Shown: one piece after another, positions 11,154 to 20,336 of the stretch
Numbering within the stretch: the stretch's first letter is position 1
Layout: each line of letters starts with the position of its first letter
Source: Diplonema japonicum
Lineage: Eukaryota > Euglenozoa > Diplonemea > Diplonemida > Diplonemidae
Assembly: GCA_964019335.1 (NCBI GenBank)
Contig: OZ025687.1
Coordinates: 310,001 to 374,000 of the forward strand
Direction: 5' to 3'
DNA length: 64,000 bases
Notes under the pieces: generated by a model
Database searches by the model: none
Told to the model about the DNA's origin: nothing
What the model saw: only the letters and a program-made list of their open reading frames with translations
Translations under genes and position numbers: made by a program

Positions 11154-14100
11154 GGGGGGGAGAGAGAGTTTGGGAAATGGAAAAGGTAAAAGGGAAAAAG
11201 GGGGGGGTCTATTTTGGGCTCATGTTCACCCTTGAGCAGCGTTGGTCGGGGGGAGGATCCCACACTCCGGAGGCCTCGATGAAGGCGCAGACCTCGGCGG
11301 AGTGCTTGGAAAGCAGCGCGCGGAGCGGCAGCCTGGTGTCGAAGAAGGTTCTCGCAGCGGGGGCCAGAGAAGGACAGCTCCTGAGCAGGTGATCGGCGTC
11401 TAGCGGAGAGTGAACGCCGCATGCGGGGCAGGTGAGGTGGTGATCCCTCGAAGCCCTGAGGGGGCCCCTGAGCTGAAGGTACCCTCTCATCAGGGGAGTT
11501 TGCCCGGTCCGGAGTCGTATGATCTGGACCTCGTCCCTCCTACAGAGGGGAGGGAGTGGGAGACTGTCGCCATTCGTAACGAGGCTGTGATGGCCTGGAG
11601 CGTCGTTGCCGTACCTCGCGCGCGTTGCTCCCCTCAGCCATGCCTTCACGGCCGCTTTGCTGGAGCGGTAGCTGACTCCACAGGATTGTTTCGCCAGACC
11701 GTCCCTGGCAGCTCCGTCAGCGAGTTCGTTCCCCGCTACACCGCAGTGAGAGGGAACAAACCAGAAATGCACGTCTCCAGAGCGCTTGGTCCTGAGCCAC
11801 GAAGCGGCGTCCCAGATCCGTCTGTCCGCGATTTCCCTCTGCCGGCCGGGGCCACCAGCGAGCCCCCTTAGCATCGATTGGGAGTCCGTGAGCAGGTAGA
11901 GGGGGCGCCCCGCAGACTCGCGGCCGTCCTGTACACCTCCCCGGCTTCCTGCAGCCCCTTCAGGATAGCGGTGCCTTCGGCGCACATGGGTGTGGAGACC
12001 GCGCCGGCCCCATGCGAGGTGGTGAGGCGACCCCTGCACCTCCTCTTCCTCCCGCTACCGAGCCGTCCGTGTACACAACCAAGGCATCGCTGGGAATCTC
12101 GGCCAGTTTTTTCGCAGCCGCAGCCGCCCTTACGTCGTCGGGTAGGGCCCTCCGTGTGTCGGTGGCGTAGGGGTCTACTCGGATACCTTCCACCCAGGGT
12201 GGTGCCTTCGTTGTGCTCCCTAAGAGCTGGGAGGCCGCCGTTCCGAGCCCGGATTTCCTTGCCGTCCAGCGCTCTTTTCGTCCATCCTGTGGTCGCCGCA
12301 CCCCTGACCACTTTGTTCACCGGGGTCCCTTCCCATCTTAGCGCCCTCTGCCATAGGACAGCAGACGCTGCATCGGCCATCAGGTCGAGGGGGCGTAAGC
12401 GGGCTTCGCACATGACGGCTGAGGTGGAGGTGTTTTTGACGCACCTGTGATACGACGGGCCGCCTCCGCGTGCTTCGTGCACATCGTCTTCCTGTCCTGG
12501 GTGGTCATCATCGCGAAGAAGATGCCTATCGAGTAGGTGAACACCGGCAGGACATAGGCCAGGTACAAGGATCTGAGTGATGCAGCAGAACTGCCCCAGG
12601 ATGAACCGGAGAGGAGCCGCAGTATGCGAATGCGCTTGTCGTACCTCTTGACAATGTCTCGAGCATGGGCTTCGAAGGTTAAGTCGGCGTCCAGGGTGAT
12701 CCCCAGGTATTTGGCTCTGTCACGTCTCTCGACTGTCACGGCCGTTGTGAAGTCGTATACCAGCCTGCTGGTGACGAGCGAGGAAATGTCGCGATATGTC
12801 GTGGCTGTGCGGTTCACGGCTAAGAGCCTTCTACCCACCAGATGAGAAGGTCCTCCTGTGATGAGTCGGCCCTTGAGCTTCGATTGCCAAAACTCCAACC
12901 CTGAGTGTGTTTTCGTGGTCGAGGGGAAGTAGACGTGGAAGTCGTACGGTTCGCACTTGGGCGTGGAGACGAATAAAGTCTTCTCCCTGCTCAGCTGCAT
13001 CCCCCATCGGGCGCACCAGTCTTCTACCGCACCCACTACCGCTGTGGCCCTTGCTTCAAGCTCAGTCCTCGTCGTGGCAGATACTACCACCGCGACGTCG
13101 TCGGCGTAGATCGTGGTGAGACCAGTCATTCCCTCGAGTTCCCTCGCAAGGTCGTCTACGAATACGGTGAATAGGACCGGACCGAGCACAGAACCCTGAG
13201 GAACGCCGCTCTTGACTTTGAAGGGGGACCCCTTGACACCTTCTACGATAACTCTTGCTGTCCTGGACTCCAGGAAGGAGGCAACCCACTTGGTGTAGGC
13301 TGCAGGGAAGCGCTTCTGCGTCATCTTCTGTATCAGGGCTTTGTGGTTTACCCTGTCGAACGCCTTCGAAAAGTCGAAGAGTATGGTGAGGCTGGCCTCT
13401 TTTTCGTCCGCATCTCTCTTCGTCGCTACGTGTTGCACGATGGCAGCGACTTGTTCTTCGGTGGACCTCCCCTTCCTGAACCCGGCTTGGGCGGGGTGAA
13501 GTCCTTCGACCGTCGTCGTTGGGGAGTCGAGGAGGAACGTTACGCGGGCTTCGACCATCCTTTCCATGAGTTTACCTAGGCAGCTTGTCAGGCTGATGGG
13601 GCGGTAGGACTCAATCTCCGTGGGGTCTTTGCCTGGCTTCGGAATCGGGACGACCAACGCCTGTTTCCACGTGTCCGGGACTTGTCCGTTCGCCCAGGAG
13701 AGGTTGAACAGTCGTAGAATGACGCTTTGAGACACCCCACCCAGTCGCGTCAGCATCGCGTTGAAGACACCGTCTTCGCCAGCAGCGCTTTTCGAGTTCG
13801 TCCTGTGTAGTTACCTTGTCAGTTCGTCCATGGTGAAGCAGCCCGTCCCGCCCTCGAAGGGTCTCTGTGTCAGCCCAGACGTGTCGAGTCCGGGTACTGT
13901 GTCGTCTCCGCAGATCGTCTCGTAATATCGTCCGAGGCGATCGGCCTTTGCTTTGTTGCCAGTGAGCAGAGAGCTGCCTTGCTGAAGGGGGGGCATCGGT
14001 GGCCTCCAGGACCTGCCGTCGAGCTCTTTAACTGCTTTGAATGCCGAAGGTAGGTTCTTAGAGGAGCAGAATTTGGAGCAAAGGCTCTTCCAGGACTTCT

Positions 14101-16471
14101 CTTTGGACATCCTTACCGTTTCGTTGACAGTTTTGTTGAGGTCAGCCAGTTCGTCGTGTTCGTCAGATTCGCCTCTGAGGATGGCATTCCTGAGAGTGTC
14201 CCTGGCTTCGAAGGCTGCATCGAGTTCGCTGTCCCACCAGGGTTTCCTCTAAGGGAAGCACCCGTGTCGAGGTATGTGTCGCGCAGCGGCTTCGCTTAGG
14301 GCTTCCTGAATCCTCCTAGCAAAGGTCGTGACCTGTTTGCATCCTTCCAGTCCCCGCAGCTTCCCGTCCACAAAGTCCTGGAAAGCCTTCCAGTCAGCCT
14401 TTCGGAAGTTGTAAAGCTCAGGCGTGTACGCTCTCCTCGTTGGCCTCGGAAAGGGGACTTCAAACTGAAGAGGCGTGTGGTCGGAGCCCCAGGAGCCCAG
14501 GTGGCAAGGCGTCTTGGGTTCCCATCTGTCCCTGGAACACTTCTTTTTTGCAATAATAACCACTGGGGGGGAAACGGTTCCAGTCTTTTGTCAGGAACCG
14601 AGAGGGCCACCATGAGGAGATCCCTCTGGCTCTCTGAAAGGGGAACTCACGTGCATGTTTTTATCCCGATAATAAAAATTACACGGTCACGAGAAAATAA
14701 CTTCTGTACCTCTGCATACAGGCAGATGTCCGATGCTGCCACCGGCACCCCCTTCCGTTCTGCACCTGGATCCAAACAAAGAGCTTTGTTGTTTCTTCCT
14801 TGTTCAGAAGAGGCTCAGGGGGATCGACCTTGGAGCTACCAAAGCGGTGCTTCCAGTCTGATATACTGGACATTGGCTCCATGACGCAAACCCGTAAAGC
14901 ATAAGAAGCAAGCACAAGAAGTGGTTCGGTTCAACAAGCTTGTGGTAGAAGCGAACAATCAGGATCTGGAAAAGTCCGTAATTCATACAGACACTAGTTT
15001 CATCTGTTTTCGGGTCCAGCCCTTTAAAAAAAAAGGGGGGTCCCAGGAAAAAAATGTCCGGAAGAAAAAATATCCGGACATTTTATCTTCCGGTGATTTT
15101 TGTTTTATCACATTTATTATAAATGAAGTTTACCGGACATACCTCAGTGATCTGTTCACGTGTCGGATTTTCTGTTTTCTTAACAGGTATCGGGTTTCCA
15201 ACAATTGCAGTGACAGGTCGCCTATGGGGGATGAGACCTCCCGAGTACGAGAAGATGCCCCTTCCAGCCACGAAAAGAGGTGCAAAGGTCAGCATTCTCT
15301 GAAGCCGTCTTTGCCACCGAACGATCTGGGGTCTGTCTGCCGCAAGGTTGTCATAGAGAGAGTTCTCGCCAAAGGAGTAGACGGGAACGAGGGAAGCGCC
15401 AGTTGCGAGGGCCATCTTTACAAAACCTACTCTGTTTTCAAGGGCGATCTTGTTGGTGTGGGGTGCTGCGTGAATGGCTTCCTTGGCACCGCCGACGACG
15501 AGTGCTGTAGAAGCACCTTTACACCAGGTAAGTGCCTTTTTGATGCTCTTTGCGCTAGCATTGCCGCAACCAACTGCAATGCAGTGTTCCCTCATTACTG
15601 GTGCCCAAAAGTTCATGGGAAGAGTTTGAGCTGTGATCTGAATACCAGGGAAAAGGAAGCCAGCACCGCAATACTTAGTCAGAAACCCAAACACACTGAC
15701 ACACTGCACACCGTGGGGATGGATGCAGAACAAGTTGCTGTTCTTGGTGTAGTCTGTAGCCGAGTCCATTTTCGCCACTCTTAAAGGAAAATAATCACGG
15801 AAGTGTTTGTAAATGACATGCTCCCTGTATGCCTGGCTGATGCCGCTTCCTTCCCCGTACATAGGGCGGGTCTTGTTGTGGTGATACACGTACGCATAAT
15901 ACAACGCAAGCAACGTGAAGAAGACGTACGGGAAGAAGTACCCGAACATGAACAACAGGAATGTAATAAGAAGAGGCCCGGTGAAGAAATTGAGGAAGAA
16001 CATGACAGCTGTCTCCCTTCTTCTTTTGACAGGGACGTAAATAACGGCCCCGGTGTGGGTGGTGTCTTCGCGGTCCCCAGAACGGGGCTCCATTTTGTTT
16101 GGGTGGTTCGCGATAAGAGTTTCTACCTTCTCCTCCAACTGCTCCTTCAGAGCTACTGTTTCAGGGGTGTTCGGGACCGTTCTCCCCAAAAATCCTTTAT
16201 ACGTTTCTAAGTGCGACACCGAAACCTCGATTTTGTCGTTCAAGTTCAGCTGGCTCTCCACATGCCGCAGCTGCTTAGCTACCTTCTCTGCGTTAACATT
16301 TTCCTTCCTAGTTTTCAACACGTTCTGCAGCCTCTCCACAGTTTCCTCCAACTCCTTACAAGTTGCAAGCTCTAAGTCAACGTTTACTTTCTCGTCAAAA
16401 GCTTTCACTTTTTCCACTCTCTCCAGCAATTTCTCCACCATCTGCACCCATGTCTGCTTTTCCTCCTCCAT
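7277..16471 (-). CDS. DGAT2-family acyltransferase split by a 7.8-kb intron
   Basis: Exon 1 is 16471-15143 (443 residues) and exon 2 is 7369-7277 (30 residues plus stop). The family transfers acyl groups from acyl-CoA to mono- or diacylglycerol (or wax alcohols) at the ER. Exon 1 shows an unusual coiled-coil N-terminus (residues 1-125), a hydrophobic hairpin near 155-192, the signature HPHG at 251-254, then GGAKEA, the FVKMALATGA block and PVYSFGEN. It breaks off after PTREQITE at a GTATGT donor, where relatives continue with a conserved C-terminal helix. The missing helix, IHQKYISDLKELFE, occurs in the same phase behind an AAACAG acceptor at 7370. The intron between them holds two tRNA genes and nested retroelements. 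A read-through end at 15083 is the alternative if the intron is not spliced. Exon 1 identity is firm; the join is strongly suggested by sequence. Confidence 0.8.
7423..7495 (-). tRNA. tRNA-Thr (anticodon AGT)
   Basis: A 73-nt cloverleaf with acceptor arms GGCGCCT and AGGTGCC. The anticodon stem CACGC/GCGTG closes the loop CTAGTAA, which gives anticodon AGT. The A box (TAGCTCAGTTGG) and B box (GGTTCAAATCC) are intact. Seven T residues follow the 3' end on the minus strand (7422-7416), a Pol III terminator. It lies in the acyltransferase intron, about 53 nt upstream of the last exon. Confidence 0.95.
7530..8040. repeat. R repeat, copy 1, upstream of tRNA-Thr
   Basis: This segment matches 10447-10960 by eye. 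Shared blocks include actatccatacgtaccgagg, acctccggg, tggggtacctcgt, cacggaggcatccccttcag and gaagttggggtgcacgacag, in the same order. It begins about 35 nt upstream of the tRNA-Thr 5' end, behind a short TAA microsatellite, and stops at the poly(A) tail of the neighbouring retrotransposon. It has no convincing reading frame. It may be the untranslated end of a tRNA-targeting element or a SINE-like repeat. Confidence 0.75.
8041..9933 (-). mobile_element. 5'-truncated non-LTR retrotransposon (RT end, RNase H, zinc motif)
   Basis: A long open frame ends at 8126. A 45-nt 3' region and a 40-nt poly(A) tail on the minus strand (8080-8041) follow. The frame begins abruptly just before the reverse-transcriptase catalytic box YADDIAIV, then the thumb region. 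An RNase H domain follows: VYTDGSVTG (first Asp), a Glu in RCELKAL, CSDSQS (second Asp) and VPGHCGLPGNEQAD with a downstream acidic residue. The C-terminal LSCHSIQDRHHLLIGC motif may bind zinc. RT-RNase H order and the tail place it in the I/R1-like group of LINEs. No frameshift is seen in the surviving part, so the insertion is fairly recent, but it is 5'-truncated and cannot move by itself. It is flanked by R repeat 1 and by another poly(A)-ended fragment. Confidence 0.9.
9934..10357 (-). mobile_element. poly(A)-ended repeat fragment beside tRNA-Asn
   Basis: Thirteen T on the plus strand (9934-9946) read as a poly(A) tail on the minus strand and abut the truncated 5' end of the neighbouring retrotransposon. 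Within the fragment, tgggacagccgaagagggctga (about 10094-10115) resembles tgggacagccgacttggctga at about 10986, in the second R copy. It contains no coding sequence I trust. I infer a degenerate retro-copied piece of the same repeat family. Confidence 0.5.
10358..10429 (-). tRNA. tRNA-Asn (anticodon GTT)
   Basis: A 72-nt cloverleaf with perfect acceptor arms TCCCCCT/AGGGGGA. The D arm is GCGC/GCGC, and the anticodon loop CTGTTAA gives anticodon GTT. The B box is GGTTCGAACCC. The outermost anticodon-stem pair is mismatched (T-C), which is tolerable. Six T residues follow the 3' end on the minus strand. It also lies in the acyltransferase intron, with R repeat 2 directly upstream. Confidence 0.95.
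10430..11118. repeat. R repeat, copy 2, upstream of tRNA-Asn
   Basis: The longer copy of the repeat at 7530-8040. It starts within about 20 nt of the tRNA-Asn 5' end and continues past the point where copy 1 is cut, through a GC-rich stretch (ccctctggctctcc, gcgtgggacagccgacttggctg). The first 30 nt (ggaacactttttttt, gcaataaaaaccactggggg) recur at about 14530-14566. No convincing protein is encoded. Confidence 0.75.
11119..11164. repeat. GT microsatellite followed by a G tract
   Basis: About nine GT units followed by a run of about 20 G and a GA stretch. It separates R repeat 2 from the 3' end of the degenerate retrotransposon. Confidence 0.9.
11209..14540 (-). mobile_element. degenerate non-LTR retrotransposon (endonuclease end, RT, RNase H)
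   Basis: Read on the minus strand, domains follow LINE order but are broken. At 14563-14249 is the end of an apurinic-type endonuclease (GSDHTPLQFEV) and its linker. An in-frame TAG at 14249-14251 interrupts GCFP and RKPWWDSEL. The frame then continues to 13811, where a frameshift occurs. Reverse transcriptase occupies 13756-12380 with YRPISLTSC, AGFRKGRS, FDFSKAFDRV, SGVPQGSVLGP and YADDVAVVV. Further shifts near 12440 and 11960 split the RNase H domain (VVYTDGSVAG, LLTDSQSM, VPSHCGVAGNELAD). A CPACGVHSPLDADHLLRSCP zinc-like motif precedes the stop at 11209. The 5' end of the endonuclease is missing. The copy is inactive and older than the one at 8.0-9.9 kb. Confidence 0.9.
14530..14655. repeat. 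R repeat, partial third copy at the 5' end of the degenerate LINE
   Basis: ggaacacttcttttttgcaa, then taataaccactgggggg and the cagtcttttgtc and accgagagggccacca blocks match the start of R copy 2 (10427-10545). Copies differ by substitutions and a 25-nt length change, so this is not a fresh target-site duplication. It sits where the retrotransposon endonuclease is truncated. Confidence 0.65.
14656..15142. other. 5' part of the acyltransferase intron, with a hairpin
   Basis: No supported gene. A perfect 11-bp inverted repeat (aaaatgtccgg at 15051-15061, ccggacatttt at 15074-15084, 12-nt loop) lies about 60 nt inside the donor, and tccgg recurs nearby. A frame at 14679-14915 shows no recognised domain and is not reported as a gene. 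Confidence 0.5.
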
Positions 16472-16732
16472 GTTGTCTGTGTCAAGGTAAATGTGGATAA
16501 GTCATGGCAAGATGTTAAATATGGGTTGGCACGAACAAAAAAGGGAAGGCACGTGTGCGGAAGTGAATGAAAGCACAAAAAAAGAGACGGAAAACAAAAG
16601 TGAAATATTGGTACAACAGGTTGGGCACACTACCTGTCCTTTGCGACAATGCGTCTACAGTGAGACAGCCACGTTTTATCACGTTTTATAGGGGTGTGGG
16701 GGAAACAGATATTGATCGAATACCATGGTGGC

Positions 16733-18430
16733 CTATTTGATGAACTTCAGCTTGTGCATGTCCTGGTCAGTGAGCCTTCCGGTGGGCCCTGTGGCGTTCC
16801 AGACAATGTACTTTGAGCCTGCCTCGTCAACGATCCTCTTCCTCCAAGCGTCGTCGAACCCGGGCTCCGCGCAGTTGGGCACAGGCCTGTCCTGGGGGTG
16901 GACAGGGGCAACCGGTGTGGTGACGAAGCCGTCCCTGTACTTCACGAAGAGGTTCATCCAGAACTGAACCCACTCGTCGACCAGCCCGTCTCCAGTCGAA
17001 ATCGTGAACTGCGTCATAGCACTGATGGCCTGTTCTGTCTGGCCGTTCTTAATGTAGTTCAGCAGCGTGCTGTCCATGGCAGCCAGCTCCGTCATGTACC
17101 TGCTCTCCAGCTCTACAATCTTCTTCTGAACGGCAGGGAACACAGGGTCCCATCTGAAGTACGCGAAGTTTGCAACAAGGTTGAACGACCAGAAAGCGCT
17201 TCTCAGGACAAACTCCGTTGCACTACCCGAGGTACCAGCCGCCCATGTGGATGGGACGCCTTTGGAGTTCGCATACGCAGGGAAGTGCACGCAGGTGCTG
17301 GTGTCATCGACGGCGAACCAGATGACGGGGCCAACTTCCTTAGGGAGGTAGGAGCCCCTGGAGTGGGCGACAAAGTTCCACCCTGTCTGCTGGACCCCAA
17401 TGGTCCTCTCATTCACGTACTGCTTCCCCTCGTGCTCCCACACCAAAGGGCGCTCCCTGTAGCGAGCGTGGAAAGCACCCGCTCCCACGTCCTTAGACTC
17501 GTCGAACCATGTGTCATCGAAGTGGGTCCTCATGTACCACATGGTGTCGTTAACGGAGAGCTTCATGTAAGGCGTCACGAACAGGGGCATCCTGTTGGTG
17601 AGGTTGTGTCCCTGTGCGTAGTCGAGGTACTGGTTCCCGAAGTTCCTGTTCTCAGCCACGCTCATGAGCACGCTCCATGCCCTCGCCTCGCCAAGCCTCG
17701 CCCCCGAGAAGGTGACCGGGTCGTAAATGTCCGAGAAGGAGAAGTCGGCGTTGGTGCCCTTGTACAGCCCCTTCGACTTCGCGAAGGTCACAACGTCAGG
17801 AGCCCAGATGTTGTTCGTGGTGTCGGACCAGTCCCACGTCCTGATGCGGGCCTGGTTGGCGTGCGCGCACACCATCCCGTTAGGGATCTTTCTGGCGATA
17901 AAGACGGCTCCCTTCTCGCCGGGACCCTTACCAATGAAGTCCATGACCCACACTTCCTCGGTGTCGGCAATGGAGAAGGTCTCACCGGTGCTGTAGTACC
18001 CATAGGCCTGGGTGAGGTTGTACATGGTGTGAATGGCCTCACGGGCGGTCTTGACACGGGAGAGGGTGGTCCAGATGAGAGTTCCGTAATCCATCTTGGA
18101 GCCAGGCTGGGTGGACAGCTGCTCGAGACCGCCGAAGGTAGTCTCACCAATGATGAGCCCGTGCTCGTTCATGTTCCCAACGACGTTGTACCTCTCACCA
18201 GAATCGTCCACCTCACCGAGGTAGATCCCAGAGTCCCAGTCCCAAACCTTCATCATGGTGCCCGGGGGGTTCGTGCCTGCGGGGAAATGCCTGAGGTGTC
18301 CGAAGACAGTCCCATCATCGGCAGCGTAGGCGATCTGCGGCGCACCGTCCACACTGGCACCAGGGGTGACCAGGATGTTCGAGCAGGCTGCCGACAGTTT
18401 GAGCAGCGCTAGCAAAGCGTAAATCCTCAT
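16733..18430 (-). CDS. secreted or lysosomal C69-family dipeptidase
   Basis: A single-exon frame of 565 residues. The nominal upstream start is a TTG, so I use the ATG at 18430. Residues 1-15 (MRIYALLALLKLSAA) form a signal peptide, and the next residue is Cys16 in CSNILVTPGAS. In peptidase family C69 the N-terminal cysteine exposed by processing is the nucleophile, so cleavage here would create the active enzyme. The body carries family blocks such as GNMNEHGLIIGETTFGG, WVMDFIGKGPGEKG and MVCAHANQARI, and the length fits eukaryotic members (about 500-570). It should release dipeptides in the secretory pathway, lysosome or medium. A poly(A/T) tract of about 30 nt lies directly upstream of the start. 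Confidence 0.9.
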   Translation of the reverse strand: MRIYALLALLKLSAACSNILVTPGASVDGAPQIAYAADDGTVFGHLRHFPAGTNPPGTMMKVWDWDSGIYLGEVDDSGERYNVVGNMNEHGLIIGETTFGGLEQLSTQPGSKMDYGTLIWTTLSRVKTAREAIHTMYNLTQAYGYYSTGETFSIADTEEVWVMDFIGKGPGEKGAVFIARKIPNGMVCAHANQARIRTWDWSDTTNNIWAPDVVTFAKSKGLYKGTNADFSFSDIYDPVTFSGARLGEARAWSVLMSVAENRNFGNQYLDYAQGHNLTNRMPLFVTPYMKLSVNDTMWYMRTHFDDTWFDESKDVGAGAFHARYRERPLVWEHEGKQYVNERTIGVQQTGWNFVAHSRGSYLPKEVGPVIWFAVDDTSTCVHFPAYANSKGVPSTWAAGTSGSATEFVLRSAFWSFNLVANFAYFRWDPVFPAVQKKIVELESRYMTELAAMDSTLLNYIKNGQTEQAISAMTQFTISTGDGLVDEWVQFWMNLFVKYRDGFVTTPVAPVHPQDRPVPNCAEPGFDDAWRKRIVDEAGSKYIVWNATGPTGRLTDQDMHKLKFIK

Positions 18431-18444
18431 AGTCTTCAAGTTCT

Positions 18445-18480
<36 letters not shown>

Positions 18481-19385
18481 AGGTTTGGTTTCTTGTTTAT
18501 ACAGCGTAAAGGAATGGGGGAAAAAAAAAAAGGGAAAAAAAAAATAGGGACAGAAGAGATAGGGGAGAAGAGAAAGGCCTCCCAATTCTTCTCGAAGAAA
18601 GAGAAAAAAAAAAACAGAATCAAAGACAAGGTTATCATGAATAAGCAAGCAAGGAAGCGAGTGATTGGAGAAGAATACCCCCCCATAGAAGAAAAAAAAC
18701 ACAGCAAAGGCGGGAATAAAGTGAAAAAAAATAAAAGAAGGAAATGCGTTTAAAGTTTTACCTTTTAAAACGCACACTTCGGTTGTATCTTGCAACAGAC
18801 CGCCAGCCGATGAAGCATATCAAGCGTGATTGTGCATTCTTAATAACTAACCATGTGTTTGTGACGGACATTAAATCAAAGATACGGCGACCTTTAGTAT
18901 CCGCCAGTAGTGTCATGGGCGGTAGTTCAAGTTCAGGTATTCAATTCTTTTGAAAGCTTTTAAGCAACAATTGCAATCTCTTTTGGCTGCAAGAGACGTA
19001 AAAGAGGGAGGGAGAGAACAGAAACAAGAAAGATTTACTTTTAAGAAACGGAACCACTTACCCTATCGTCTTTTTTTTCTTTTTTTTTCTTTTTTTTTTT
19101 TTTTCCCCTCGGCATCACCCCCTCTTTTTTGTTTTCCCCCCGCCTTCCTTCGTTCGAAGTGGATGGAGGAAAAAAAAAAACAAATTTTACGACGGGCGGA
19201 TGGTGGAAAAAAAAAATTTAAAAAAAAAAAATGAGGAAGAATAAAAAAAAAAACTCAAAGTGCAGGACAAACCCCCTCATGGAGGGCCGCCCTTGGGTGG
19301 GTTGGGGGGGGCTATCTATTTATACTCCCCTTCTGGAGCATTGCTTTCGCCCTGAGCGTCTTGCGGAGTCGTGTGATGCGGTCTC

Positions 19386-19440
<55 letters not shown>

Positions 19441-19577
19441 TGAATACCGGTATTGGGCACCGGTTGATCCCGTTCTTAGAAAGGGTGGCTGATTTCGAGC
19501 ATTGAAGAGAAATACTTTCTTTCTTTTTTTTTTTATATATTTATATCGGGCTCAGAACACACCATAAAGTTCGAGCA
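18431..19577. other. homopolymer-rich spacer
   Basis: Contains T/A runs up to about 55 nt (A run at 19386-19438). Between 18750 and 18960 sequence complexity is higher and frames of 50-70 codons are open on both strands without recognisable similarity. No RNA gene was identified. Confidence 0.5.
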
Positions 19578-19862
19578 CTATCCGCTTTCGGTCACAACAG
19601 TGATGCCTGTGAGTTTTGGCAGTGACGCTTCATCAGCAAAGGCGGGGTCATCACGTGGCGCGCAACCCACAAGCACTATGAATGCTAAGGCTGCAATACC
19701 CACTGCGACAAGTAACCCCCCTCCACAACTGAGAGCAGTCCCGTTTTCCTCACCCGCCCTGTCTGTTTTCCTGTTGAACCAACTTCCATCCGCACTCTGT
19801 TTTCTATCTTCGGCACAGCACACACTCACTGATAATAGGAAGATTGCAAGTGCGAGATTCAT
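19578..19862 (-). CDS. small single-pass membrane protein
   Basis: A 94-residue ATG frame. Residues 1-17 (MNLALAIFLLSVSVCCA) look like a signal peptide. A short polar, charged segment follows, then a hydrophobic span (GGLLVAVGIAALAFIVLVG) and an acidic cytosolic tail. This is a type I membrane topology. No family was recognised. It resembles the protein at 22569-23069 in plan but not in sequence. Confidence 0.6.
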   Translation of the reverse strand: MNLALAIFLLSVSVCCAEDRKQSADGSWFNRKTDRAGEENGTALSCGGGLLVAVGIAALAFIVLVGCAPRDDPAFADEASLPKLTGITVVTESG

Positions 19863-20336
19863 GTTTTGTTGCGGGGTAATATCTACCTGAAATGAATTGA
19901 TGCGGTTTTTACAGGGAAAAAAAAAAAAGGGAAGGCGGGAGGAAGCATTTAAAGAAAATAAAACGAAGCTTTGTGTTTAGACACAAAATAGTGTTTTTTT
20001 TTTTTTTCTTTCTTTTTTTTTCTTCTTCTTCTTCTTTCCGAGGGGGAAAGGGAAAGGTGAACAAGAGATAGAAGTTGGCATTTCACGCTGAAAGGGATTT
20101 TTTTTTCCTTTCTCCCCCCCGTCCTTTGTGTTTAGTCCCCCTTCCTCCGCCCCAGAGTTTTCCTGTTCAGAGATGGTGATCGATCGGGTAACCCGAGCGA
20201 ACGTAACGAGATGATCCGAATTTAAGGAAAGCGGAAGGAAAGGATCACAAACACAGACGGGTTCCAGACACCCTTACACGGTTTACACGGTTACGTATTT
20301 TTTCTTGTTTTTAACATTTTTTCTCATTCTCTTGTT
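19863..20336. other. spacer between small membrane protein and catalase
   Basis: Homopolymers and pyrimidine runs with one more complex island at about 20160-20280, which includes gatcgatcgggtaacccgag. It does not fold as a tRNA and I cannot identify it. Confidence 0.5.

Noticed and set aside
10427-14566. Matching segments at 10427-10545 and 14530-14650 as target-site duplication of the LINE
   Set aside because: The copies differ by many substitutions and an indel, and the shared stretch is over 100 bp. They are better explained as diverged R repeats.
14679-14915. Minus-strand frame of 78 codons in the giant intron
   Set aside because: No recognisable domain and no repeat match. The frame is short enough to be chance.
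19240-19505. Possible structured RNA around the 53-nt A run
   Set aside because: I compared it by eye with tRNA, 5S rRNA and U1-U6 landmarks and found no consistent match. A covariance-model search would be needed.
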